From the NCBI GenBank assembly GCA_937910385.1, contig CALEPT010000189.1:1-64000 (forward strand): a DNA stretch of 64,000 nucleotides, in the 5' to 3' direction. The notes beneath the pieces are model-generated. The model worked only from the letters and a program-made list of their open reading frames with translations, did not search any database and was not told where the DNA came from. This DNA is from an uncultured Ruminococcus sp. GTDB lineage: Bacteria > Bacillota > Clostridia > Oscillospirales > Ruminococcaceae. The position numbers and the translations under genes were made by a program. This document shows, one piece after another, positions 49,408 to 58,472 of this stretch (the stretch's first letter is position 1; each line of letters opens with the position of its first letter).

Positions 49408-50878
49408 GTGGAGCGTCCATCTTTATTCCGATATCGTATTCAAGAAGCTGAGTTATTCTTTTAGCATCTTCTACACTCATCGCCCGAACTCTGTAGCGTT
49501 TTCGCTCCTCACCCTCAAACCATATGCTTATATTGCATTTTTTTCCCAATTTCTGGAGAAAATTCTGTTGAAGCTCTATTTTCGCGACCTTATTCCTTTC
49601 CGCAGCAACAGTATGAAAATTGGTCCATATACAGCTGCGAACTATAACCTTACTGCCGCAGAAAGCTATACCGCTTGTGAGAAGCGCTGCAAATTTTACG
49701 GCAATGAGCCATATCGCTGGTATTTCAAGCATTATAGCGATAAACTTTGAAAGCTCAGAAAACTTTGGAAAAAGCCTCGCTATAAGATCGTGAGCAGGAT
49801 ATATCTCCGCTGCCGCAACAAGCGGTATCAGAAGGTAAGATCCGACTCCCGATGCTTTTGGGCGGAAATCATTCTTTATGCCTCCGAAAACTCCAATAAC
49901 TTCTAATTCCTTACCTATATTCTTTTCCTTTTTTACAGGAAGAAGAACAGGAAGTCTGTTTTTAGTAGCTCCATATCCGGGACAGCTTATATTTACTGAA
50001 ACCGCCCTGAAAAGCTTCATTATGAGATTCTGACGCAAATCAGTATAATTTATGTGAGAAGCCTTTATTCGGTACTCTTTTCTGTCAAGGAGCCCATAAG
50101 TTATTTTCACGCATCTTTTGTCACTTTCAATGTCAAATCCTGAATATCTGAAGAGGTTCACAATAAACGATATCAGCCACGAACCGATAAAAAACAACCC
50201 GACTGCGGCGGCTGCCGTCGGTATTTTGAGAAGAAGCCTGTTGGTAAGTTTTTCGGTCTCTTCGGTAAAGCGATTTAAGTACCTTGTAATGATATCGTAT
50301 GATATATCTCCTGCTTTCCAGAAAAAAGTAGCGATATAAACCGTACCTGAAAATCCGCTCGAAAAGAACACCGAAAACATCAGTACCGACATCAGGCTGG
50401 GTCTGGGTATGCCTTTGATCATATCGTTTTTATCTATCTGAGGCATTGTTTTAAGTATTTCAGCACAGGTCTTTTTATTTACAAGAAGCTTAAGATCATT
50501 TGTTTTCAGGATACCTGCTCTTGTATCACAGCAGAATCTTGTTGCACCAAACGGAGTCAGATAAAACGGGCGTTCAAGGGTAGCGGAGCTGATATTTGAA
50601 AAAGGGATAAAAGTATTGACTCTTATAAATACTCCGTCACGATGAACTATCTCGTCCCCGGTAAAGTCGATAACAGAAAAATACCATCGTATAAAGCCGA
50701 AAATTATGATGGCGCCGATTATGGCGATATCCAGCCAAGCCCCCTTTATCCATGTATAGAACCAGTTCTTATCAATATGCACTCTGTACTGGTATACTGC
50801 TCTGATTATCGGAAAGATCAGGAGCCATATATTCTTCATCGAATATTTCAGAATGCGCAGAGGATGTTCATGATACAT
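49385..50878 (-). CDS. PH-domain membrane protein, YdbT-like
   Basis: 497 aa. Several membrane helices (about 15-30, 45-65, 165-185, 225-245, 350-375 and 385-405) alternate with two or three bacterial PH-2 domains; each shows the 'TGDEIVHRDGVFIR', 'RCVKITYGLLDRKEYRI' or 'CGSKVIVRSCIWT' type strand. In Bacillus the YdbS-YdbT pair gives resistance to certain lantibiotic-like bacteriocins. It starts directly after the YdbS-like gene with no gap. The rnpB promoter lies inside its last codons. Confidence 0.82.
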   Translation of the reverse strand: MYHEHPLRILKYSMKNIWLLIFPIIRAVYQYRVHIDKNWFYTWIKGAWLDIAIIGAIIIFGFIRWYFSVIDFTGDEIVHRDGVFIRVNTFIPFSNISSATLERPFYLTPFGATRFCCDTRAGILKTNDLKLLVNKKTCAEILKTMPQIDKNDMIKGIPRPSLMSVLMFSVFFSSGFSGTVYIATFFWKAGDISYDIITRYLNRFTEETEKLTNRLLLKIPTAAAAVGLFFIGSWLISFIVNLFRYSGFDIESDKRCVKITYGLLDRKEYRIKASHINYTDLRQNLIMKLFRAVSVNISCPGYGATKNRLPVLLPVKKEKNIGKELEVIGVFGGIKNDFRPKASGVGSYLLIPLVAAAEIYPAHDLIARLFPKFSELSKFIAIMLEIPAIWLIAVKFAALLTSGIAFCGSKVIVRSCIWTNFHTVAAERNKVAKIELQQNFLQKLGKKCNISIWFEGEERKRYRVRAMSVEDAKRITQLLEYDIGIKMDAPLDKFAKK

Positions 50879-51319
50879 TTATGTTTCCTCCCCGCTTATG
50901 CTGCCGGAAAGGCGGAGTATTTCCTGAGCGTCGGACTGTTTTAGGAAGAGAAGCCTGAACTGTCCTCCATATACAAAGAAGATTATGAAGTTAAGCCCCG
51001 TATACTGTGAAAAAGGTGAACTTATCACGGAGGTGTATTGAACAGATGAATACCTGACTGATTGATGGACTTTTATGAAAACACCGCTCGACTTCATTAT
51101 TTCGGTATCGTTAGCGGTATATTTTATCGAAGAAAAATACAGAGGCAGGTAAATGAACATTACAAAAAAAGCAGAGGCTGCAACAACTATGGTTATTATA
51201 AGATCCACGAGTTTTACGGGTATAAAATATCTTGCAGCACCTAATATGATAACTACTATAAACAGAATAATTATCCTCAGAGTAGTAAGACAATTCTTAT
51301 CGGGAAAATACTGCTTCAT
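50879..51319 (-). CDS. PH-domain membrane protein, YdbS-like
   Basis: 146 aa. Two N-terminal membrane helices (about 12-30 and 36-58) and one bacterial PH-2 domain (about 65-135, 'YTANDTEIMKSSGVFIKVHQ'). This is the standard YdbS layout, and the partner YdbT-like gene starts at the next base. GGAGGGGAG site. Own promoter upstream. Confidence 0.83.
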   Translation of the reverse strand: MKQYFPDKNCLTTLRIIILFIVVIILGAARYFIPVKLVDLIITIVVAASAFFVMFIYLPLYFSSIKYTANDTEIMKSSGVFIKVHQSVRYSSVQYTSVISSPFSQYTGLNFIIFFVYGGQFRLLFLKQSDAQEILRLSGSISGEET

Positions 51320-51351
51320 GTCTCCCCTCCTTCACAAATACGTATATTTTT

Positions 51352-51381
51352 ATTATACCACAAATATTCTTTATTGTACAA
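51352..51381 (-). promoter_or_regulatory. promoter for the ydbS-ydbT-like pair
   Basis: Minus strand TTGTAC (51381-51376), 18-nt spacer, TATAAT (51357-51352) with extended TGG. Confidence 0.68.
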
Positions 51382-51440
51382 GGCTTTTGAGTAAAATTCA
51401 AATTTCATTAAAATTTACATAAGAAAGGTCAGAGAGAAAT

Positions 51441-52691
51441 ATGCTTGAAAGAGTTAACGCATTTATCTGGGGAGAAGGTCTGGTATTTCTTCTGCTGTTC
51501 ACAGGCGGTTTATACACTATAAAGCTGGGCTTTATACAATTCAGGGCAATACCATATATATTGAGGTCTGTTTTTGGAAAAAGTCAAGATACTAACAAAG
51601 GACTAAGCCAGTGGAAAACTGTTTGTATGTCTCTCGGCACAGCTATGGGTACAGGCAATATTACAGGGGTTGCCGCCGCTATCGCAATAGGAGGTGCAGG
51701 AGCTGTATTCTGGATGTGGATCTCCGCGTTTTTCGGAATGGCACTGGTTTATGCAGAAAATGTCCTCTCTGTAAAATACAGCGACAACGAATGCAGAGGC
51801 CCAATGGCTTATATATCAAAAGGGCTTGGCAGTAAAACTCTATCATTGTGTTTTGCATTTTTCTGTATACTCGCATCTCTTGGTATGGGCGGCATGGTTC
51901 AGGTAAGCTCATTCTCGGAAAGTCTCAGAGACTTTGTAAGAATAAATGACAAGCTTCTTTTTATTGGCATATTCTTAGTCCTCTTACTGATCATAAGCGG
52001 AGGAGCCAAACGCATAGGAACAGCAGCACAGTGCCTGCTGCCGGCAGCATCTTTGATCTATGCGGCAGCCTGCATCTGGGTAATATCACATCACTATTCA
52101 AATCTCTCCGGATCTGTAGCCCGGATTTTCACAGAAGCATTCGGCATAAAACAAGCAGCAGGCGGGATATCCGGAGCTTTGATTTCAAGATCAGTCTCAG
52201 TAGGTATGCGAAGAGGGATATTCTCAAATGAAGCAGGGCTGGGAAGCTCACCGCTGCTGCATAGTGCTGCTGAAAGCGATTCTTTCCAGCTTCAGGGAAT
52301 GTGGAGTATGTTTGAAGTTTTTCTTGACACGATAGTCTGCTGCACTCTTACCGCTGTTACAATTTTGTGTGCTTCACCTGATCTGTCTGTATCGGGCGCT
52401 TTTTGCAGCCTCCCCGGAGGCGTTTGCAAACCGTTTATTTCTGTGGAACTTATGATATTCGCTTTCTGCACCATTATAGGCTGGTACTACTGCGGAGAAA
52501 GTGCTTTCATACATATAGCTCCATCTGCCAAGACAGGGATATTTTGCATTATATACTCATTGACTGCTTCTCTTGGAACTGTTTTCAGAGCTGAAACGAT
52601 ATGGACTGTTTCAGACATTTTCAACGGACTTATGGCTTTTCCGAATCTTGTTGCTCTGCTTTTGCTAATAAAAAAGGTAGAAAAAGAATAA
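51441..52691 (+). CDS. sodium:alanine/glycine symporter (AGCS family)
   Basis: 416 aa, about ten membrane helices. The family signature 'GTAMGTGNITGVAAAIAIGG' lies at about residues 66-85, and 'RRGIFSNEAGLGSSPLLHSA' near 255-274. AGCS proteins take up alanine or glycine with sodium. The protein is slightly shorter than the usual 450-480 aa, mostly at the C-terminus. It is followed after 57 nt by the phosphohexomutase-like gene. Confidence 0.92.
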   Translation: MLERVNAFIWGEGLVFLLLFTGGLYTIKLGFIQFRAIPYILRSVFGKSQDTNKGLSQWKTVCMSLGTAMGTGNITGVAAAIAIGGAGAVFWMWISAFFGMALVYAENVLSVKYSDNECRGPMAYISKGLGSKTLSLCFAFFCILASLGMGGMVQVSSFSESLRDFVRINDKLLFIGIFLVLLLIISGGAKRIGTAAQCLLPAASLIYAAACIWVISHHYSNLSGSVARIFTEAFGIKQAAGGISGALISRSVSVGMRRGIFSNEAGLGSSPLLHSAAESDSFQLQGMWSMFEVFLDTIVCCTLTAVTILCASPDLSVSGAFCSLPGGVCKPFISVELMIFAFCTIIGWYYCGESAFIHIAPSAKTGIFCIIYSLTASLGTVFRAETIWTVSDIFNGLMAFPNLVALLLLIKKVEKE

Positions 52692-52748
52692 CACACTCCT
52701 TTTCAGTCAATAAATATATTTGCATAATAATTTTTGAGGAGTGTGTTT

Positions 52749-53870
52749 ATGAGTTATTTAGGGGAAAATAAGCTTTTTTCGTTTCGTGACGGCTATTGTG
52801 AGCCCCTTTCGGGAACAGTATCCAATTCGTCCGGTACAGCGGAATTCGGAGCTACTTTGGCGCATCACTTCAAACGATTCGCAGCAGGATGTGAAAGCTT
52901 TTCTCACAGCCACATTCTTTACGCTATATGCAGCGGTATTTCAGAATGCGGCAAAGATGTTTTTTTATGTGAAAACACTGAACTGCCGTCGTTCAAATTC
53001 GGATTCCCTCTTCTTTCTGCCGACTGTGGCATATATATAAGCGGAAACGGCAGTGTTAAAATATCGTTATTCGACGAAAACCGCTTTCCTCTGAGTGACA
53101 GACTGCTTGAAGCGGTTATGAAAGATGCTGCGTGCACCCCATCGCCTAAAAACGGAAGGATCTCCTCTGTATCTTCGTTCAGAAACCTTTACATTAATAA
53201 CATCGCCGACACACTTGATACCCGCGAAGAGCGCATACCGGCAGGGATAAGCTGCGGAAGCACCTCTGTCCGCTCCCTTTGGAACACTTTTTTTACCGGT
53301 GAAGACGACAGCTTGGTCTTTCAGATATCAGATGACGGACAACGTGTTAATGCATATTCCTCTGAAGTTGGATTCATTTCTCACGAAAAGCTAACCCTCG
53401 CTTATGCAGTAAAACTTGCTCAGAGCGGCAAGACTGCTTTTCTACCTGAGGACTTTCACTATGCTGCTGACTATCTTAACGACGGTGAAAGCAAATATAT
53501 AACCAGATTTTCATGGGAAAAAGAGATTCCTCACGATGTCTCTGAACAGCGCTTCCTCTTTGATCCGCTTTTTATGTGTACTCACCTTGCTGAAAACAAA
53601 AAGCTTTTCATCAGCCTGATAAAAAAGCTGCCTCAACTCGCTTCTGCAAAGCGTGATATCATTTTCAATTTTACAAATACCGATTTTAAAGCCAACAGGC
53701 AGATATCCGAACACGGCGGAAGAATAAAAATCACAAGAAGCGGAAAAAATCGCGTGACTCTAACTGCTCAGGCATATTCTTCAGAAACTGCTGCAGAACT
53801 CTGCTCGTTATGGACAGAGAAACTGAGAAAAATAAATATATGCGGAGATATTACAGGAAAGAACCTATAA
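52749..53870 (+). CDS. degenerate phosphohexomutase-like protein
   Basis: 373 aa, start ATG 52749 (GAGGAG site; a TTG 15 nt earlier is less likely). The domain pattern follows alpha-D-phosphohexomutases: an N-terminal segment like F-G-T-x-G-x-R-G ('FSFRDGYCEPLSG'), then 'ADCGIYISGNGSVKISLFDE' where active enzymes have A-G-I-x-I-T-A-S-H-N-P-x-x-x-N-G. The phosphoserine site and its H-N-P are missing, so it should be catalytically dead. The C-terminal domain also appears ('GGRIKITRSGKNRVTLTAQA'). It may be regulatory, or simply decaying, though the frame is intact. The homology call is by eye. Confidence 0.65.
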   Translation: MSYLGENKLFSFRDGYCEPLSGTVSNSSGTAEFGATLAHHFKRFAAGCESFSHSHILYAICSGISECGKDVFLCENTELPSFKFGFPLLSADCGIYISGNGSVKISLFDENRFPLSDRLLEAVMKDAACTPSPKNGRISSVSSFRNLYINNIADTLDTREERIPAGISCGSTSVRSLWNTFFTGEDDSLVFQISDDGQRVNAYSSEVGFISHEKLTLAYAVKLAQSGKTAFLPEDFHYAADYLNDGESKYITRFSWEKEIPHDVSEQRFLFDPLFMCTHLAENKKLFISLIKKLPQLASAKRDIIFNFTNTDFKANRQISEHGGRIKITRSGKNRVTLTAQAYSSETAAELCSLWTEKLRKINICGDITGKNL

Positions 53871-53946
53871 TTTAGCATAACCTCTCACCTGGGTTTAAAA
53901 ATTTTTATCAACTATGCATAATGATGAAAACATTCTCTTTTTTCTA

Positions 53947-53975
53947 TTGACACAAGCCCGAAGTTTTTGTATAAT
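53947..53975 (+). promoter_or_regulatory. promoter of an unassigned transcript
   Basis: TTGACA (53947-53952), 17-nt spacer, TATAAT (53970-53975): perfect consensus, about 650 nt above the next gene, rnjA. Confidence 0.85.
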
Positions 53976-53981
53976 AATATT

Positions 53982-54165
53982 GTGTATTATTGTGCTCTTT
54001 AAGACTTTTTTGGCTACAGTCAGCCATGAAGATATATGGAGCCGGACTCGATTTATATGAAGACCCGGCTTGCTCTCTTTTCGGAGAACCGCTATTCTCC
54101 ATTGTTTCAAGCAAATATTCAGACATATCGCATCTACGCTATACACCATTGTAATACAATGTTTA
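53982..54165 (+). ncRNA. candidate structured non-coding RNA
   Basis: From the expected start site the sequence offers a closing stem (TGTATTAT, about 53983-53992, with the ATAATACA-like GTAATACA at 54151-54158), an inner GAGCCGG/CCGGCT pair (about 54036-54087) and a GGAGAA/TTCTCC hairpin (54096-54113). I see no start codon with a ribosome binding site. The size and rod-like closing stem recall 6S RNA, but I cannot match its central bubble, so no name is given. It could equally be the first part of a long rnjA leader. Confidence 0.4.
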
Positions 54166-54215
54166 CAGCCGATGCCCTTTAGCGGTGCAGCTGATTCCGC
54201 AAGTGTTACGTTCAT

Positions 54216-54605
54216 ACTATGTAAAATTTTATTTTTATTTTGAAAATAGACATAGTACGTTTTTATAATTAATGCGTCCTCAATAACCGCCTTACGGCGG
54301 TTTTTGCCCCGAACTTCGTTCGGGAGCGCAAATTCTTTATAACATAGGGAATTTGCGCGTCGCATTTCTTGATGTCAAGCTCATTTTGCCCAAAAGGGCA
54401 AAACAAAGCGCAAGAAAAACTATCAATATCTTTGTTTTTTTCTTGCACTTTGGCAACTAAAAATTGGCTTTAAAAGCTATATTAAGCCAATTTTTAGTTG
54501 TTTAGCAGACATTAATTATAACTAAGAATAATGTTGAACTGCTGCAAACTTCTTACATAATATGTCTGTTTTCCGGTGCGGCAATACCGTTATTGCAGTG
54601 CCGTC
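54216..54605 (+). repeat. array of eight consecutive hairpins before rnjA
   Basis: In order: ACTATGT/ACATAGT (54216-54256); AACCGCC-TTAC-GGCGGTT with T run, terminator-like (54285-54305); CCCGAAC/GTTCGGG (54308-54324); GCGCAAATTC/GAATTTGCGC (54326-54358); TTTTGCCC-AAAA-GGGCAAAA (54384-54403); an AAAGCGCAAGAAAAAC stem with one mismatch (54405-54451); a perfect 17-bp stem CAACTAAAAATTGGCTT with 13-nt loop (54454-54500); and an imperfect GCGGCAATA stem (about 54576-54605). Together with the candidate RNA this fills the 758-nt gene-free gap. A weak promoter (TTGAAC-18-TAATAT) lies at about 54534-54563. Confidence 0.7.
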
Positions 54606-54628
54606 AAATCTGAAAGTGAGGTCACATA

Positions 54629-56452
54629 GTGAACGAAAAAGAAAAAACAAAAAAGACAAGACAGAGCGCTTCTGCAACGCCCGCAAAAAAGCCCGCTGTC
54701 AGAAAACAGTCAGCGCGTAAAAATCCCCCAAAGAATGATAACATTCCTGAAACTCCGGCTAAAAGGCGCTCTAAAGCTGTTAAAGAGGTTAAAAAAGCTC
54801 CTGTAAGAATCATTCCTCTGGGAGGTCTTAACGAAATAGGCAAGAATATGACGGTTTTCGAGTGCTCTAATGATATGTTTATCCTCGATTGCGGACTTGC
54901 CTTTCCTGACGCTGATATGCCCGGCGTTGATATTGTTATCCCCGATTTTACTTATGTTGAACGCAACAGAGATAAAATACGCGGAGTTGTTATAACTCAT
55001 GGTCATGAGGATCATATCGGAGGTCTTGCATATCTCCTTAAAAAGATCAATGTTCCGGTTTATGCTACGAGACTGACTATCGGTCTCATTGAGGGCAAGC
55101 TCCGCGAGCAGGGGCTGTACGGGAAGGTACAGCTGAATGTTGTAGAACCTAAAAAGACCGTAAAAATGGGCTGTATGGCTGTTGAATTTATCAAGGTCAA
55201 CCACTCTATACCCGATTCTGTCGGAATGGCTATCCATACACCTGCTGGTATAATCGTGCACACTGGCGACTTTAAAGTGGATTACTCACCTATCGACGGA
55301 AAAATAATAGACCTTGCACGCTTCGGTGAGCTCGGCAGCCGCGGCGTTCTCGCACTCATGGCGGACTCCACCAATGCCGAAAGACCGGGATATACGCATT
55401 CGGAGCGCACCGTCGGAGAGTCCTTCGACAAACTCTTCCAGAAGGGCGAGGGAAAGCGTATAATCATTGCTACCTTTTCGTCGAATATTCACCGTGTCCA
55501 GCAGATAATCAACTGCGCTGTCAGATATGGCAGAAAAGTCGCTGTATTCGGAAGGAGCATGATAAACGTTATAAATACTGCTATCGAGCTCGGATATCTC
55601 GACGTTCCCGACGGTATTATCATAGATATCGAAATGATGAACCGCTATGAAAGCGAACGCATTGTTCTTATAACTACCGGAAGTCAGGGCGAGCCTATGT
55701 CTGCGCTCACGAGAATGGCGATGAACGACCACAAAAAGGTCAATATAACGCCTATGGACTTCATTATCATATCAGCAACCCCTATTCCGGGAAATGAAAA
55801 ATACGTTACCCGTGTTGTTAACGAGCTAATGAAATCGGGCGCAGAGGTGGTCTATGAGGCTATGTACGAGGTTCACGTTTCGGGACACGCCTGTCAGGAG
55901 GAGCTCAAACTCATGCTCGCGCTTACTAAGCCGAAGTTCTTTATCCCTGTGCACGGGGAGTATAAGCATCTCAAAAAGCACGCCGGACTTGCCCTGCAAA
56001 TGGGAATACCAAAGGAAAATGTTATGATCGCTGCTATTGGCAATGTGATCGAGACTGACGGCACAAAGATGAGTGTTACCTCTCAGGTGCCTGCGGGACG
56101 TGTCCTCGTTGACGGTCTCGGGGTCGGCGATGTAGGCTCGATCGTTCTCAGAGACAGAAAGCACCTCGCTCAGGACGGTCTTATCATCATTGTCATCGGT
56201 ATCGAGCGAAGCTCTAATGAAGTTGTCGCAGGTCCGGATATCATCTCAAGAGGATTTGTGTATGTAAGAGAATCAGAAGAGCTCATGGTAGAGGCAAAAC
56301 AGCTCCTCGCCGAGACTCTGGACAATTGCTCCGCTGCTGAGCTAAGAGAGTGGAACACTCTTAAGGGTAAGCTGCGCGATGCTTTATCAGACTATATTTA
56401 CCAGAAAACAAAACGCAGTCCTATGATACTTCCTATTATTATGGAGACTTGA
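54629..56452 (+). CDS. rnjA: ribonuclease J
   Basis: Metallo-beta-lactamase-fold RNase with endo- and 5'-3' exonuclease activity, the main 5'-end decay enzyme of Firmicutes. 607 aa, GTG start with GAGG site. The first 55 residues are a Lys/Arg/Pro/Ala-rich, probably disordered tail. The zinc motif is H124-x-H126-x-D128-H129 in 'VITHGHEDHIGG'. 'VNHSIPDS', 'GDFKVDYSP' and 'SGHACQEELK' are family motifs. The B. subtilis J1/J2 distinction cannot be made from this alone. It lies downstream of the hairpin-rich gap and heads the gdpP-rplI-dnaB run. Confidence 0.95.
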   Translation: MNEKEKTKKTRQSASATPAKKPAVRKQSARKNPPKNDNIPETPAKRRSKAVKEVKKAPVRIIPLGGLNEIGKNMTVFECSNDMFILDCGLAFPDADMPGVDIVIPDFTYVERNRDKIRGVVITHGHEDHIGGLAYLLKKINVPVYATRLTIGLIEGKLREQGLYGKVQLNVVEPKKTVKMGCMAVEFIKVNHSIPDSVGMAIHTPAGIIVHTGDFKVDYSPIDGKIIDLARFGELGSRGVLALMADSTNAERPGYTHSERTVGESFDKLFQKGEGKRIIIATFSSNIHRVQQIINCAVRYGRKVAVFGRSMINVINTAIELGYLDVPDGIIIDIEMMNRYESERIVLITTGSQGEPMSALTRMAMNDHKKVNITPMDFIIISATPIPGNEKYVTRVVNELMKSGAEVVYEAMYEVHVSGHACQEELKLMLALTKPKFFIPVHGEYKHLKKHAGLALQMGIPKENVMIAAIGNVIETDGTKMSVTSQVPAGRVLVDGLGVGDVGSIVLRDRKHLAQDGLIIIVIGIERSSNEVVAGPDIISRGFVYVRESEELMVEAKQLLAETLDNCSAAELREWNTLKGKLRDALSDYIYQKTKRSPMILPIIMET

Positions 56453-56476
56453 TAGTTTCCGAAAGGAGCTGTAAAA

Positions 56477-58435
56477 GTGAAAAATAAATTTCCGATAGTT
56501 TTTCTTTCACTTCACTTCCTGCTTTTTCTCAATATTGCGGCAGTCTTGTTTCTGAGATATAAGGGCTTCAGCAAGTCTGAACTGCTGCTGATCCCTGCCG
56601 CTGCCATAGTTCTTACTTGTGCCGCTTATGCTGTATTTTACTCGAAAAACTCACTGCGACGCATATCAAAAATGAACAAAAATCTTGAAAGTGCTGCGGC
56701 AGAGTATATGAACTCGCTGCCGGCACCTGTAGCTGTTATTGATGAAGCTCGCAGATTCGTGTGGTATAATCAGATATTCGAGGAAAAAATAAGTCTCGGT
56801 CAGGACGCTTACGGTCACGATTTTGAAGGATTTGTAAATATGGATATCACGCCTCTTACAACAGGAGGCAATTCAATATGTTCGGTAAACGGCTGTATTT
56901 ACAGTGTAACTGCGGAAAAATTTGAAAAAAACGAAACTTCTTTCCTCGTGCTCTATTTCCACGACGAAACGAATTATTATATTCTCAAAAAACAGTCCGA
57001 TGAATCTCAGCAGAACGTCATCATAATAACTATCGATAACTATGATGATATTATGCAGAACGCAAAGGAAAGTGAAAAAGCCCAGACTTCTGTAGAAACC
57101 GAAAAGCTTATCGAAAATTTTATGAATGATACAAAGGGCTTTATCAAGAAGACCTCCTCCAATACTTTTTACGCAATTATCGAAAATAAATATCTTGAGA
57201 ATATCATTTCCGAAAAATTCAAGATACTCGATGCCGCAAGGAATATAAAAATATCCGGAAAATATCCCCTCACTTTTTCCATCGGTGTTGGACAAGGTGC
57301 TGAATCCCTTGCGGAAAGCGAAGCTATTGCCCGCCAATGCCTTGATATGGCTCTCGGGCGCGGCGGAGATCAGGCAGTACTCAAAACAGAGAATGGCTAT
57401 CGCTTCTTCGGAGGTGTTTCAAAAGGCGTTGAAAAGCGTTCACGCGCAAAAACAAGAATTATCGCAAACGCTTTGCAGGATCTTATAATGAATTCGGACA
57501 AGATCTTTCTTATGGGCCACCGTTTTGGCGACCTCGATTCTGTTGGAGCTTCCTGCGGTCTGGCAGGAGCACTGCAGCTGCTCGGAAAGGAAGTTTATAT
57601 CGCAGTTGACCGCGTCAAAAACCTTGCCTCAAATCTGATAGATTACGTTGACGACCAGTCAACTCAGCGTCTGTTTATAACTCCCGGCGAAGCAGAAACT
57701 ATGATAGGTTCAAATGATCTGCTTATTATCGTTGATACTCATAATAAGGATTATGTTGAAAGCCGTGCGCTTTATGATAAGTCAAGATCCACAGTGGTAA
57801 TAGATCATCACCGCAAAACAGTCAATTTCATCGACGATGCAGTTATTTTTCATCATGAGCCGTATGCCTCGTCAGCTTCAGAAATGGTTACCGAGATCAT
57901 ACAATATTTCAAATACGACACGGAAGAAAAGATCGACAGCTGCTTTGCTGAAGCACTTCTCTCCGGAATCATGCTCGATACCAAGAATTTCGTTATGAGA
58001 ACAGGCGTCAGGACTTTTGAAGCAGCTGCTTATCTTAAAAAGATCGGAGCGGATACCGTTGCTGTAAAGCTTCTTTTCTCAAATTCGATCGATGCCTACA
58101 GAAGAAAGGCTCAGATCGTTGCCTCTGCAAGAGTACACGGTGAATGCGCTATCGCCTTGGCGGATTTCAGGTCAGATGATATCCGGATAGTTGCTCCGCA
58201 AGCTGCTGACGAACTCCTTGGTATAAGCGGTGTTGATGCATCGTTCGTTATATATAAGACCGGAAACACTGTCAACATCTCCGGACGTTCACTCGGAGCT
58301 ATCAATGTTCAGGTCATAATGGAGCAGCTCGGCGGCGGAGGTCACCAGACTATGGCTGCTGCGCAGCTTGAAAACACTACTGTGCAGGAGGCTGTAAAGG
58401 CTCTTATTTCAGTTATCGACGATTATAAAAAATAA
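56477..58435 (+). CDS. gdpP: cyclic-di-AMP phosphodiesterase GdpP
   Basis: Degrades c-di-AMP to pApA. 652 aa, GTG start with AAAGGAG. Two membrane helices (about 6-28 and 35-55), a PAS-like domain (about 75-160), a degenerate GGDEF domain (about 170-310) and the DHH/DHHA1 catalytic module: 'GHRFGDLDSVGAS', 'IVDTHNKDYVES', 'VIDHHRK' and 'GGGGHQTMAAAQ'. The order gdpP-rplI-dnaB is conserved in Firmicutes. Confidence 0.96.
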   Translation: MKNKFPIVFLSLHFLLFLNIAAVLFLRYKGFSKSELLLIPAAAIVLTCAAYAVFYSKNSLRRISKMNKNLESAAAEYMNSLPAPVAVIDEARRFVWYNQIFEEKISLGQDAYGHDFEGFVNMDITPLTTGGNSICSVNGCIYSVTAEKFEKNETSFLVLYFHDETNYYILKKQSDESQQNVIIITIDNYDDIMQNAKESEKAQTSVETEKLIENFMNDTKGFIKKTSSNTFYAIIENKYLENIISEKFKILDAARNIKISGKYPLTFSIGVGQGAESLAESEAIARQCLDMALGRGGDQAVLKTENGYRFFGGVSKGVEKRSRAKTRIIANALQDLIMNSDKIFLMGHRFGDLDSVGASCGLAGALQLLGKEVYIAVDRVKNLASNLIDYVDDQSTQRLFITPGEAETMIGSNDLLIIVDTHNKDYVESRALYDKSRSTVVIDHHRKTVNFIDDAVIFHHEPYASSASEMVTEIIQYFKYDTEEKIDSCFAEALLSGIMLDTKNFVMRTGVRTFEAAAYLKKIGADTVAVKLLFSNSIDAYRRKAQIVASARVHGECAIALADFRSDDIRIVAPQAADELLGISGVDASFVIYKTGNTVNISGRSLGAINVQVIMEQLGGGGHQTMAAAQLENTTVQEAVKALISVIDDYKK

Positions 58436-58472
58436 ATCACAAGATTACATATATGAAAGGCGGATCATAACA

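Noticed and set aside
53982..54165. Possible 6S RNA or tmRNA
   Set aside because: The closing stem and size are suggestive of 6S, but I could not place the central bubble; tmRNA ends and a CCA-type acceptor are absent. Kept only as an unnamed candidate RNA.
53895..54365. 156-codon minus-strand open frame in the gap before rnjA
   Set aside because: No ribosome binding site, odd composition, and it reads straight through several perfect hairpins; it looks like a chance frame over an RNA region.
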